Below are positions 22,466 through 33,247 of a DNA stretch of 38,487 bases, piece by piece. The position numbers and the translations under genes are program-made. The stretch lies in NCBI GenBank assembly GCA_015680685.1, contig MNCI01024239.1, positions 71,555 through 110,041 on the forward strand. The letters are read 5' to 3'. Each line of letters begins with the position of its first letter. Within the stretch, counting starts at the first letter, position 1. Origin of the DNA: Gnetum montanum. Lineage: Eukaryota > Streptophyta > Gnetopsida > Gnetales > Gnetaceae. The notes beneath the pieces were generated by a model, which saw only the letters and a program-made list of their open reading frames with translations, ran no database searches and was not told where the DNA came from.

Positions 22466-25061
22466 GTATGCTATCAGATTTTGGTGATTTTTCTGGGGGG
22501 TTCCCCCTTATTCTTGTGCAGTTTGTTGAGATACTATTTAACATTTTCTTAAGATAATTGAAGTGCATGCTAGTTAATCTGTTAAGTATTTAATTTGATG
22601 GCAACTATTTAGTTAGTAAGCAATGTTACTGTCTTTTGATAAATTTTTTAACTGATTAATAAGTTAATTTAACTGGTTTTTATTTGATGAGCAATGTGAA
22701 GTAGAAATGGCATTTGATGTTGATAAACATAAAAGATACATAAAAATTCTATAAATTGATGATAAGTGATTAATTGTCTTGTTTTGTCCTTGCATGATTT
22801 TTGTAAAGGAGTTTGCTAACTCAATTCTTGAAGAGCTGCCAATAGCTGGGTAGTCAAGTGGCTGGCTTAATAAATAAAAAGGCACTACATAATATTTGGC
22901 CTGAGCCATAGGTATTTTTCTTGGTTGTCATAATTCCAAGCTATGATGTGTCAGGCTGTCTGCCAGGGAAGTGCACATGGTTTGGATTTACTGAACTTTA
23001 AGGAACGAGTAAATGACTTCCATGTCTTCTCCCTTTAATCTTGATTGAAGAATCATTCTACACTGAAGGCAATACAAGAAATATGATGCCTGCATAGGAG
23101 GTTACAAGTAAAATGAAAAACCATACAGAAAACCGCATGGAGTTACAAATACGAAACACTGCAATTGGCCCAGTACATTTTTTTTAACAGAGGAGGCTAG
23201 TGACTGCTGGAGTTTCATTTGTTACATTGGATTATGTCATATATGGAATTGGGCCGTATGGTCTCCTACTTGCCTGGTAAGCCGTTATTATTTGATGTGT
23301 TCCTTCAATACAGTTTGGATAGAGGTTCTGGCATGCAGGTTGTTGGTATGTACATAGATTATTGCCATTGAGGTTGGGAATTCAAATCCCCTTTTAATAA
23401 ACTTGGTAGCATCCTTATAAACACTTTTCTATGAAAGAAAAATAGGCTTGAATAACATCCTTCGAAGCTGAGGCAAATGTTACACAATCCATTGCCTAAC
23501 TTGCCTAGGGTTTTCATCCTTTATGAAGATACCGATGTGAACTGTTGCTGTTTTTATCAGCAAAGCTAGTGAAAATTATAAATGAGGTGGTCAATAGCCT
23601 GTTGGATCTCTCGTTGGATAAGATCAAACAGAAGTAAATGAGAAGGTAAAAGAGGATGAACTCTGCCAGCACTGATACAAACTTCTAGCTGCTAACAGGA
23701 ATCACCTTTCTATATGCTAAGTTGTGATTGATCTTCTAAATTGGGATTAGCGTTAAAACTACTTTTTTTGTTGAACTAATAAAGATGGGAGAAGTGTTCT
23801 GCTCTACTTAGAGAATGATAGGAAAAGTATTATGAGGAACTGAGGTAATTTATTACGCTTGAAGATCTATAGGATCTACTTGTCAGAGTTTATATATCTC
23901 ATGGTAATTTAACACTGATTCAATAAAGTGACCAGCTGTAATCAATATGAGGAACTGAGGTATTTTATTACATTCGAAAATCCATAGGATTTATTGGACA
24001 GAGTTTGTATAAATCTCATGGTAATTTAACACTGATTTAATAAAATGGCCAACTACAATAGTGTGCATTTGAAACAATTAATATAAACTATGAACTGTAA
24101 CATTACGGTTAGGCCTTAAAAAATGAGTGCTAGGGCAATCAAGAAGACTATGCCTTAAATAAGCCATAATGTTTGGATTTGCAAAGCCATTTCAAAATTG
24201 ATTTTTAAAGAAAATTTAGGTTTTCATTTCTTTTCAACTAGTAGAAAGAGATTATATTAATAAACCAAGATTTTAAGTACAATGAGATTATTTTGGGGAT
24301 CTTAATGATAAACCAAGATGATAGGATCAAATTTGTAGTGAAAAATTTAAAAATAAAATAATTCTTTGAAGGTACTAATCCAATCTTAACTTTGAAAATG
24401 GAAATTGTAATAATGTAAAGCTCAAAAATTTAGCAAGTCAAGTTCCATTTTATATACCATATTCTTTTTTCTAATGTTTTACTAGCCACCATACTCTATC
24501 TAGATTGATTTTTGTCCCTTAAAAGTTCTTCAATATCTTTCCTTCTAGATTTGAAAGATCATATATGCTAATAAAATACTTCATAGTTTATTAATGTGTG
24601 GAGTTCTATCAATCCAAATCTAAGCTATGGCAAGATCTTGGAAAGATTCTAGCATAATAAAATGCTAATTTGTAGCTTCCCAAACTCTATTCCTAATATG
24701 GGCAATTGTATGATAGTGCAAAAATTTATGATTACCATATTCAGAAGTATTCTTTCAAACATACAATCTATTAACCATCATGCATTCATGCTTCAACAAA
24801 TTATCAATTGTTAAATTTTATCTTTTCTTGTTGACTCAAAAAAAAGCAAAAAAAGAAAAAAAAAGAAAAAAAAAAAGAAAAAAAGAAAAAAAAGGAACTT
24901 TAGTGCGTGAATCCGTTTTCTTTTGGTGAATAGCTTCTTTATCTAATTGACCTATGATGTAAAGGTTGTTAGTATGGAAACTTTCTTTTTTATTAAAAAT
25001 TAATTTTTCTTTGTCCTAAGTTTTCAAGATTAGTTGTAAAGTTGTACACCTAAAGAGACAT
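22466..25061. other. Region downstream of exon 4; no further transporter exon recognised
   Basis: The frame of exon 4 stays open past the donor for about 30 codons to TAA at 22555-22557, so retention would add a short tail beginning GGMLSDFGDF. An exon-like block with AG and GT borders lies at 23191-23276. A tRNA-like promoter pair (A-box-like TGGCATGCAGGTTGTTGG near 23328, B-box-like GGAATTCAAATCCCC near 23376) hints at a SINE relic. A purine tract of A with scattered G occupies about 24838-24896. Otherwise nothing is seen. Confidence 0.4.
23831..24060 (+). repeat. 115-bp tandem duplication
   Basis: Two adjacent units start at 23831 and 23946. Shared text includes TATGAGGAACTGAGGTA and ATCTCATGGTAATTTAACAC. 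Divergence is roughly 15 percent by eye. Confidence 0.8.
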
Positions 25062-25070
25062 CTTCAGAAT
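25062..25070. repeat. Target-site duplication of LINE copy 1, left
   Basis: CTTCAGAAT (extending to CTTCAGAATT) immediately flanks the oligo-T (minus-strand oligo-A tail) of the LINE and is repeated at 30901-30910. Confidence 0.75.
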
Positions 25071-25397
25071 TTTTTTTGAGAGAAGGTCAGGGTTGTATTA
25101 GGTTAGGAACCAACACATTTACAACCACACCCACTCCTAGAACCAACTACACAAGGGTGGGGATACAGAATCCCCCAGCAGAATTGGACAAAATTCTAGG
25201 GGATAAACACTCCACCACAAAAGATGGGTAGGAACAAGACACAGAAAATACAAAGATAGAAACATCACTGCCTTGAAGGGACACCATACAAACATTCGAG
25301 ATCTGGGCTTTTGGGCCCCCCATTTTAAACCCTCATGCCAAAAAACCAAAGGATCTTACCAAAACCCCACTTCAGAATCTAGCACAGCTTGTTGTCG

Positions 25398-28300
25398 TTA
25401 AATAGGTCTTGGTAGCTTGTTGTAGTGGCAATGTGCCCTTTCTTGGGCATGAATGGCATCCAGGATAGCCTTGTGATGTTTAGATGACATGAAAGTAGTA
25501 GCCTTCTGGAATTCCTTGTATTGTTCTTCTTGTTGTTAACGCTCCTCGGCCTCTAGCCCCCTAGCCCTATTAGGATGCAACTTGCTTGAGGTAATCCGGA
25601 TGAATCTACATAAAGCAACCCAACTAGCATTTCGATTGATGCCAATGATGACGTATGGGCAGTGTCCCATTTGTAGCCAGCGACAAACATTCGACTCGTG
25701 TGTAACTTCTTGGCTATGCTCCATTTTCTGTTCTCTAAGCAAGTTTTTGACCTATTGTTCCTCTTCTTCAACCCTTCTTTTGCGCTCTTGTTCCTCCTTG
25801 AGCAAGTCCTCCCTTATCTAGGTGTGTAAAGTATCTTCAAGCTCATTCTTGATGGTTGCCTTCCTCAGCTCTCGTTGGTGCATGTCATCCTTAGCCATGT
25901 CTTTCCATTGTTGTTGCTCCTAATTAGCTTGCATTTGTTGTTCTTGCTCACATTTCTACAACTTTGCCTACCATGCAGCCCTCTCTTCTGCATAGACCCT
26001 AGCTTCCACCTTCACAATGGCCCTTGAGAGGTTCACCTTGTACTTTGCCTGCAACTCCTGGCAGAGCGTTTCCTCAGCATGCATGAACTGCTCCTGCACA
26101 CTCAATGGTTAGTCTATGGTAGATTTTTGCTAATTAGAACCATCTCCCACCCCTCCCATAGCACCCTGTGTTGTTGACACCAAGGAGGAAGAAGCCCCCT
26201 CAAGAGTGGAGCAATGCCACTTGTAGATGGTTGTGAAAGGCAAGGGCCTCATCAATAGTGGGTCTAGTAGTTGGGCAGCTTGCCAAAGGGCTAAAATGAA
26301 GCCAGAGTGGTGCCCCTTGCACTCTTGTTGCAGGGAAGCTAGAAAGAATTTTGGCGTGTTGACTTGGTGCCCCAGCCGTAGGCACCATAGGAAGGCGAAC
26401 TGGGCCCCTTGCAAGTTCCAGACATTCCTGGACTGCATAAAATAAGGGTTAACTAACTTCGTCGCTTCTTGCCAAAGTTGCAGAAGGGGTGACTTTGGGA
26501 CCTATCTCTTGCTCATTTTGAGCATTGGCTTGTTGAAAAAACCTTCGGCATCTTGCAGCCAGAAACCTGTAACCAAGACAACTTCCCCCACCTCTAGCAC
26601 CCCCAGGTACCTTGCGATAGTTGACTTCATTAAGGCATTGTGGACTTCATGGAATGTCGTGGAGTCTCCCCTCCAATGCTTGTAAAAGGAGGCATCTGCA
26701 AGGTTGGGATCCCCCGTGAGTAGGGGTAGAAGGTTACCTCACCCCACCCACGTCACCATATCTTAGAGCTCTTGATTGTTTCGGAAGTTCATGTAGTATG
26801 GCTTGTAGGTAGGGGTCACTCTCATTGTAGCTATTGCCTCCTTCCACAGTTGTAATCCATGGAGCACAATTTGCACTGGTGGACTGAGTGGCGTCGAATG
26901 AAAAATCTGTTCATTGTGAGCTTTCCAAATGGACTAGAGGATCACAATAGTTGGTAAGTCACCATGCAAATGCAACATTGGATGAATGGCAACAACTCTT
27001 CATTCTATGGCAGAGAATGGATAGAGATAAGCGAGGTGATGTACTATTTCTGTTGTAATGCTACAGAGGGGTTAGGAGGCATAAATTTTTAATTTGTGCT
27101 CTCGTAGTAATGTCCTAGTAGATGAGGTGCATTCGTTCACCTCCTTTTCCTCTAGACCATATAAAATTTTGAATAATTTGGTCCACTTTATTAATGACAC
27201 CTTTTAGAGGAGTAGCAATAGAGGCAACAAATCTAGCTATAGAGGAGAGGATAGAGGTGGCAATGATGATCTTTCCTTTCCTTGTGAGAAAGTGTGAGGT
27301 CCAATGCCCCATTTGTGATTGAAGCCTTTGGATCAATTGATTCCATGATGCCTTCATATTCCATGCAAACATGGGCATTTCCAAGCAAAAATCTTGTAAT
27401 GTACCATGTAGAATTCCAAGCTCCTAGCAAACTTGACTTTTAACTGCTCCCCTATGTGAAAGAAGTGGATCATGGACTTTCTCCAATTCAGCTCCAGACC
27501 CACCTTATGTGCCATGCTAGTAAGTGTTCTGTTCACCGCTTGTGCCTATGGCACAATAGCCTAAGTAACTAGGATCATGTTGTTTGCATAGTGTTCGGTA
27601 ATGCATGTAACCCCCTCAATGTGTAGTCCTCTGATCCCTTCCATCCTACAGCAAAGATTCATAGTATCCATATAAATAATAAATAAATGTGGTGAAAGAG
27701 GGTCCCCTTGGCAAAGTCCCCTACCGGGGGAGGAAAACCCCCCAGAGATGCCCATTAATATCAAAAGAGTAGGCCCCCATGGCCTGAAGGTGAATGTACA
27801 AGTTAACAAATTTTGGATGGATTCCCTTTTTGATCATGATATCTTGGAGGGCACTCCAATGAACAGTTTCATAAGCTTTGATGATATTGAGTTTGATACA
27901 CATACTAGGAAACTTGGTATCTTGAATAGAATGCATAACCTTTTGCAGAAGAAGGATCTGGTTTTGTATATATCTTCCTTTGATGAACCCCACCCAACCC
28001 CACACCCCCCCTCTTATTGGATACTGACTAGGGGTGGCATCAGCAGCTAGAGATGCTTGACCAGAATTGGATTAGAGGTCTTTGGAATAAGCACAATCCT
28101 TGAGCAGTTGATCTCATGGCGGACATGCTACCATTTCAGCATGAGGTTGAAAGCATCTAGTATATTGTTTTCCAAGATATTGATGAATTCACGAAAGAAT
28201 TCAATAGGCCAGCCATCTGGTCTTAGTGCCTTAGTGCTTTTGAGCAATGCCATAGCGTCAAATAACGCTTGTTTGGTAATAGGGACAATGAGCCTATGGT

Positions 28301-29541
28301 TATTAGCCTCCCCAACAACCTTTTGTATTTGGACAAAAACAGGGGAGAAATCACCCCCTTTCTAGATATTGGATCAATACCTTTGCATAGTTTGAGCAAT
28401 ATTGTTTGTATTGTGGAGGAGATGTACCCCCTGAAGGATGTTGTGAATCCTCTTGGCTTCATTATTGGCCTTTGCAATGGTGAAAATGAAGCAAGTGTTC
28501 CTATCCCTCTCCCTAAGCCATTTGACTTGTGACCTCTCTTTCCAGTACTACTCCTCTTCTTTAGACAATTGTTGAAGGACGACCAATAGGCTATGCTCTT
28601 CATCCTCCAACGGTTCCCCAACTTCCTGTCTTGCTTGGACATCCATCAATTTTTGTTGCAGCATAGCACGAGAGGCCTTGAAGGAATACCTGTTTGACAC
28701 TTGCATGTTCCATATCTTCTTCTTGAGCCTAGCCAAGCCGTGTTTTAGGAAATCCTAGGGGTCCATTTGAGAGGGATAATTCCCCTAGATGTTTAGCACC
28801 AGAGCTTGCAACCATGGCTTTGTCAACCATGATTTTTCAAATCTAAATGGGGTAGGCCCCTATTTATTTGTCTTGTGGACCATATAGACAAGAGCACAAT
28901 GATCAGAGGCTCTCCTTTCATGACCTAGGACCAAGACTTTGTGACCGATAAGGATCTTCGTACTAACCCAGACCCTATCAATCCTAGACATGACATGGTT
29001 TGGCCTGTTTCTTCTATTGCTCTAGGTGAAAAGGCATCCCATGATATCAACATCAACTAAATCAAAAGTGCAAAGAAATTGCAGCAATTGCTGGCTTCCT
29101 GGTGGAGGGTTAGTATCTCCCCTAGTCTTTTCCCATTCATAGAGTCTTTGATTGAAGTCCCCAATTAGCAACCAAGCATGCTTGTCCAAAATGTGGCTAG
29201 CACTCCTATGTAGCTCCTCTAGGCACTCGCCCTAGTCTTGAAGACTAGAGAAATTCATGATCCATAAGCCTTGTGATGGTAGGAACACTATGATACTCCA
29301 TGTGGAAGAGTCAACAATGTCAAAAGGCAGGTGGGAGAGGGTATTTGACCTTCTTGCCCTACCATGGCAACCCATGAAATGGGAGTACTAGTCCCACTAG
29401 CGCAGAGTATTACAATGCATGGTATGCAATTTAGTCTCCTGGAGGCACACTACCACATAACCTTCAATATGCACTAATTCTTTCAGAGTACTTCTTTTGT
29501 AGGGTACCCTGTCCCATGTAATTCCATGATAGGATCTTCAT
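25398..29541 (-). pseudogene. LINE copy 1 ORF2: endonuclease, reverse transcriptase, extra domain, coiled coil, J-like domain
   Basis: ORF2 starts at ATG 29541 with MKILSWNYMGQGTLQ, the usual beginning of an APE-type endonuclease (MKILSWN.RGLG). Reverse transcriptase motifs follow: GFIKGRYIQNQILLLQKV (about 27990), RGLCQGDPLSPHLFI (about 27725) and YANNMIL at 27590-27570, where the catalytic YADD has become YANN. After SIWKAHNEQIFH (near 26930) one frame, broken only by point-mutation stops, runs for about 1.5 kb. It contains GDPNLADASFYKHW, QGAQFAFLWCLRLG and GHHSGFILALWQ, then an E/Q/K-rich coiled coil (26100-25750), then CPYVIIGINRNASWVALCRF with LHPN and AQERAHCHYNKLPRP, to TAA at 25400-25398. 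The last part aligns with the J-like domain of copy 3. Confidence 0.8.
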
Positions 29542-29899
29542 GGTCTACTAGTAGACTATTTTTTGTAAACCCCTTTGAGAGTTGCTTGATATCCCAAGTC
29601 AATATCTTGTTGTCTTCCTATTCCATATTTCTTGGCTTGTTGGGCATCCCACCTTCTGAGATTTTGTTGTAATCATAAAACCTTGGTTTTCATCCCTTAG
29701 AATCCTATGGAGATTGGCTCCAATGGTGACATAGTGAAGTTGCACATTGCCAAGACCTACTCCCCCAACAATAGAAATGCCCTTGGGGTGGCAGGGGATG
29801 CGAACAACCCTAGTACTTATGGTTGGGCTTGGAGGAGAAGAGGGGATATCCCTCTAGCACCCATAGGATTAGAGCATTGTGAGTCCCCCACTCTAGGGG

Positions 29900-30823
29900 T
29901 CAAGGAGAGATGACCTTTTCTCCCCACCATCATCTAGCTGTTAGCATCTGCTTTTTGTTTTGGCCCAAGTGCCTTGTTGCAGATCCTATAGTCCTTTGTG
30001 GCATGATTACTTTTGCTATAGATTTCATAGGATTTGGTGGCCCTATTTTGGATCAAGATGGGCTTGTTTTCCAGGATGTTCTCATATTCAATTGCTAGTC
30101 TTTCTTCCCTAGAGGGTAGGCCCAAAATGAGCTCCTGCAAGAGGTTGTTTGGGGGAGTGACCTCTACATGTAGAATCTTGTAAACCCCATCTACTCCTTT
30201 AACTTTGTGAACTTGTTGAGGGTAATAAATTCTTTGAAAAAGCTCACAAGAGTCTTCAAGAAATCAGTGGTCTAGAGCTCCCAAGGCACCCCTGAAACCC
30301 TCAACCAAATGGGGGCCCTGGAGAAAAGGGTTGGATCTTGGTATGCCCTTGGCCTCTTGTGGGTAAGTGCTAGGTCCTTGGCCCCAAAAAACCATGACCC
30401 ACCCAATAGAACATAGTCCCTATCATCCAAATGCTGAGTAGCCAAAAGCAACAAGTCTCCATTGAGCGTTTGAACCTGTACATTACTCAGCCCCCAAAAG
30501 GCAACTACACAACATTTGACAAGCTCCAACTTTGGTTGTGTGGTGGAGGAAACAAATTTCCTGATAAGGCTCAACTCCATGGTGTGCAACCCCTTTGACG
30601 GTAGCCCCCACACCAGTAGCCTCATGTTCCCTTCAATTCACGAGCAGGGTTCAATACCTTCATCCATAGGGTGCCAGCTCCCGATGCCTCCTTCCCCCAA
30701 AACATGGCCCTCACCCATAGAATTGTCTCTACTGTTCTTGGGGGCTCCGCCTACACCCTCCCTAGACTTTTTGTCATTCTCGTGGTCTTCATGCAATGTT
30801 GCTTCCATTTGTCCATCTTCCAC
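29900..30823 (-). pseudogene. LINE copy 1 ORF1, DUF4283-like nucleic-acid-binding protein
   Basis: The ORF1 protein of plant L1-type LINEs binds the element RNA. The frame from ATG 30823 begins MEDGQMEATLHEDHENDKK, passes one stop, and continues (from 30625) through a block with HLDDRDYVLLGGSWFFGAKD and RAPIWLRVSGVPWEL. That block is the hallmark of the DUF4283 domain (a V..GGPWFF.G..L.L..W stretch followed by PVWVR..GLPLE). A shifted frame at 30140-29934 gives KSNHATKDYRICNKA, which may be a ruined zinc knuckle. Stops and at least two frameshifts abolish it. Confidence 0.75.
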
Positions 30824-30910
30824 TTCACTTGCAGCAAAGGAACATTGCTTCTACGAGCTTGTTGGAAAGCATGTAAGATTGGGAAGATGCACCCAGACAA
30901 CTTCAGAATT

Positions 30911-31560
30911 GATGAACCTTTCCTTTTTATGTTATTAGGGAGTTTCACCTTTCTTCAATGCTTAGTATGTGATGTACTTTGAATTTTTCTTATTATTAAT
31001 ATTATTTTTGGGGTTTGACACTTGTTCATAAAAGAAAAGGATTATAAACCTATGCAATTATGTATGAATGCTTATTTTCTGTAGGACCCATAATAACCAC
31101 CCTCTAAAATTTAGTACAATTTTTTCTCAATCCTCTTAAAACATGGGGCTATATTTACACTAGCAACTAATAGGGATATGACTCATATGATGATGGGTTG
31201 ATTATAGGGCCTATGTACCTCCTTCTCTCATCAGACTTAACAAGTTGTTGATGGGATGAGACCTTGCACATTTCATAATCCGAAGGATTGATGCATCTTT
31301 TGCATATTGTCTATCTTTAGTAGCACTATGATACCTTAAAAACTAGCATCGACTAGTGTGATGGCTAACACTTCCCATCACTTGTGAGGCTAAAAAGCAT
31401 TAAACAATTGTGTGACGCACTTGTTTCAAGTTTCATTTTACAAGCAACATCAATGGTTGTGGTTAGATGTACTCCTAATCCTCCACTATGTTTTTCACCA
31501 TACAAGATTATTAAATCTATAATAGGCTTTAGAAACCGCATTGTTTTCCAGTAGATTAGG
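30911..31560. other. Intergenic between LINE copies
   Basis: No gene is recognised. A minus-strand open stretch at 31560-31365 contains YGEKHSGGLGVHL, which vaguely recalls the 'GGLG' segment of LINE ORF2, but the evidence is too thin to call. Confidence 0.35.
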
Positions 31561-33029
31561 TTGCCCTCACCCCCGTTGGTGGTTTCCCAGGCTCTTCGCA
31601 CGTGGAATGAGATCGAGGCGGCGATGGGTGTTACATTGACTTTTGAACCTGACTGTGCCACATTCCAGGTAGAGGAAGAACTCTGGCAGATGGTGAAACA
31701 GTGCGGCTGGAACGGCCCCCTGCAGCGGCTAATGGGTGACCCAGACCTTGCAGATGATGCGTTCTTCTCTAACTGGCACAACGACTGGACTTACTTTCGG
31801 GGGAGAGAGGTAACCGTCATGGAATCTTTGATTGCCAGGTGTCTGGGGGCCCAGGCCGCTGGCGAGGTCATTTTGTCTTCTGCACGAGGGTTGCAAGACG
31901 CGGAAATGTTCTTCGATGGGCCAGTGCCACGCACACAAAGTAGACAAGTGCCCAAATCCTCTTTGCCATGAATTTGGGCCTGAGCGGCAGATCTAGTGGA
32001 TAGATTTTTTGTCCAGCTTGGTAATGGCTCCAAATTCCAGGGCATCCACTTTACCTTCATCCGTTGCCTGAAATTAGGGCGTTAGGTTAACTTACCCCGG
32101 TTTTTTCTGGTGGCCCTACAACTTCAGAGACAAGGCCATCATTCGGGGCTCATTTTGGCCCTATGGCAAGGGGTAGAAGGGGGGGGGGGCAAGAATTGCA
32201 GAGCGCCCCCCCGGGGGGGGCCCCCCCNCCTCCCCCACTTGGCCCATTGTCCTCGACCAGTCGAGAGAACCTTTGCCCCCCACCTGCAATGACTTACACA
32301 TGGAAACCGCGTAGCTAGTAAGGACGGCGCCCCCCATCCAGTTTTGCGGTGTCGAAGTCATCACTGCTTGAGACCTTCGGGCGCAACGCGAATTGGGAAG
32401 AGGAGTTGCAGCAAGCTGCATAGAAGACCGCAATCGCGGCACGTGAGGCTGAGCGGCAGGAGTGGGAGGCAAAATGGCAGGAAGCCCTCACGTAGGCACG
32501 GGCCGAGTTGGAGACCCAGTTTAGAGAAAGGGAGTAGGAGAGGGTAAGGCAACAAACCCTCCAGGTCGATGCAGCCTGGGCTTGGCTGGTGGATGAGATC
32601 CAGGCCCAAGTCAGAGAAGAGATACTATAGGAGGAAACCGCCTGAAGGGAGCGTGAGGAGGTTGAACGGGCGCAGCTCGAATGGGAACAGGAGGAGGAAA
32701 CTCAGCGGCAGCGCCAACTGGACCGGGTGCACGAACACAGCGCACACCAATGGCTTAGAAGTGGACGGTGCCCATACCTCATATTGGGCATCAATTGCGA
32801 CAACTCCTGGGGAGAGCTCAGATGCCACATTCGCTGGACCTCAGCGCGCTTCCATCCAAATGGGGGGACATTGATGGAGGACCAGAACAGAAGGGAGTCA
32901 GCCATGCAAGGAATCCAGTAGGCTGCCAGTTTTATGGACACAGAGCTACATCGGAACACGTTGGACATTCTTCATGAGCTGGAACGCCCACACTGTGCCT
33001 GCCGTCGGCTACCGAAAAACCCTTTGTAG
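31561..33029 (+). pseudogene. LINE copy 2 ORF2 C-terminal region: extra domain, coiled coil, J-like domain
   Basis: The first frame is open for 136 codons (31561-31971): MGVTLTFEPDCATFQVEEEL, then PLQRLMGDPDLADDAFFSNW and ARCLGAQAAGEVILSS, then a stop. Shifted frames continue to GHHSGLILALWQ near 32160, the homopolymer zone, then NWEEELQQAA with a coiled coil to about 32720, CPYLILGINCDNSWGELRCH, ARFHPNGG, and DTELHRNTLDILHELERP, ending CRRLPKNPL at TAG 33027-33029. The J-type tripeptide is HPN. In-frame stops and frameshifts are present, so it is inactive, but the domain order equals that of copies 1 and 3. Confidence 0.8.
32165..32245. repeat. G/C homopolymer tracts in LINE copy 2
   Basis: Runs of G and C, including one undetermined base at 32228, replace the sequence that should join the GHHSGLILALWQ block to the coiled coil. 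They may be biological slippage or assembly error. Confidence 0.7.
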
Positions 33030-33247
33030 GGTCACGGCTTCGGCCCGCGGGGGTCGCTGTTGTCCCCCCTTCCCCACCTGATTTTCTTTGACCTTTTGCC
33101 CGTCGCCNGTGGCTTCGGCCGGACTGATGCGGAGTTTGGCATGTTGATTTTGGGGTGTTACTCCACCCCACAGGGGCCATTGTTGATGATTTCTTGTACT
33201 ATAATTTTTCTGTAATACAATCTTGATTATTTCCTCAAAAAAAAAAA

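Larger units (their letters stand above)
25071..30900 (-). mobile_element. LINE copy 1: nearly full-length non-LTR retrotransposon with J-domain-like ORF2 tail
   Basis: A 5.8-kb insertion on the minus strand is bounded by a 9-10 bp direct repeat (CTTCAGAATT) and ends in an A-tail (TTTTTTT at 25071-25077). Order on the minus strand: short leader, ORF1 (DUF4283-like), ORF2 endonuclease, reverse transcriptase, an unrecognised domain, coiled coil, J-like domain, then a trailer of about 330 bases. The final trailer bases (TAATACAACCCTGACCTTCT then A-tail) match those of copies 2 and 3. Many stops arise from G-to-A and C-to-T changes, and several frameshifts are present, so it is dead and old. Some sequence between reverse transcriptase and the C-terminal extension has probably been lost. 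Confidence 0.85.
31561..33247 (+). mobile_element. LINE copy 2: 5'-truncated, plus strand, GC-rich
   Basis: Homology to copy 1 starts at about LPSPPLVVSQALRTWNEIEA (copy 1: PLSPPVQIVLHGLQLWKEAI) and ends in an A-tail at 33237-33247, after a trailer TGTAATACAATCTTGATTA shared with the other copies. The exact left junction is uncertain by tens of bases (a short RNRIVFQ-like match lies upstream at about 31530), and no convincing target duplication was found. CpG-rich sequence and few stops indicate a younger insertion than copy 1. Two undetermined bases (32228 and 33108) and long G/C runs mark assembly trouble. Confidence 0.8.

Noticed and set aside
24838-24896. A-tail of a retroposed gene
   Set aside because: The A tract is interrupted by regular G residues and nothing upstream looks like a processed transcript; it is simple sequence.
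28223-28642. 139-codon minus-strand open frame
   Set aside because: It falls within ORF2 of LINE copy 1 between endonuclease and reverse transcriptase and was treated as part of that pseudogene, not as a separate gene.
30516-30938. 140-codon plus-strand open frame
   Set aside because: Antisense to LINE copy 1 ORF1 and its leader; the minus strand carries the DUF4283-like signature.
31365-31781. 138-codon minus-strand open frame crossing the left edge of LINE copy 2
   Set aside because: Half is antisense to the LINE; the rest has only a weak GGLG resemblance.
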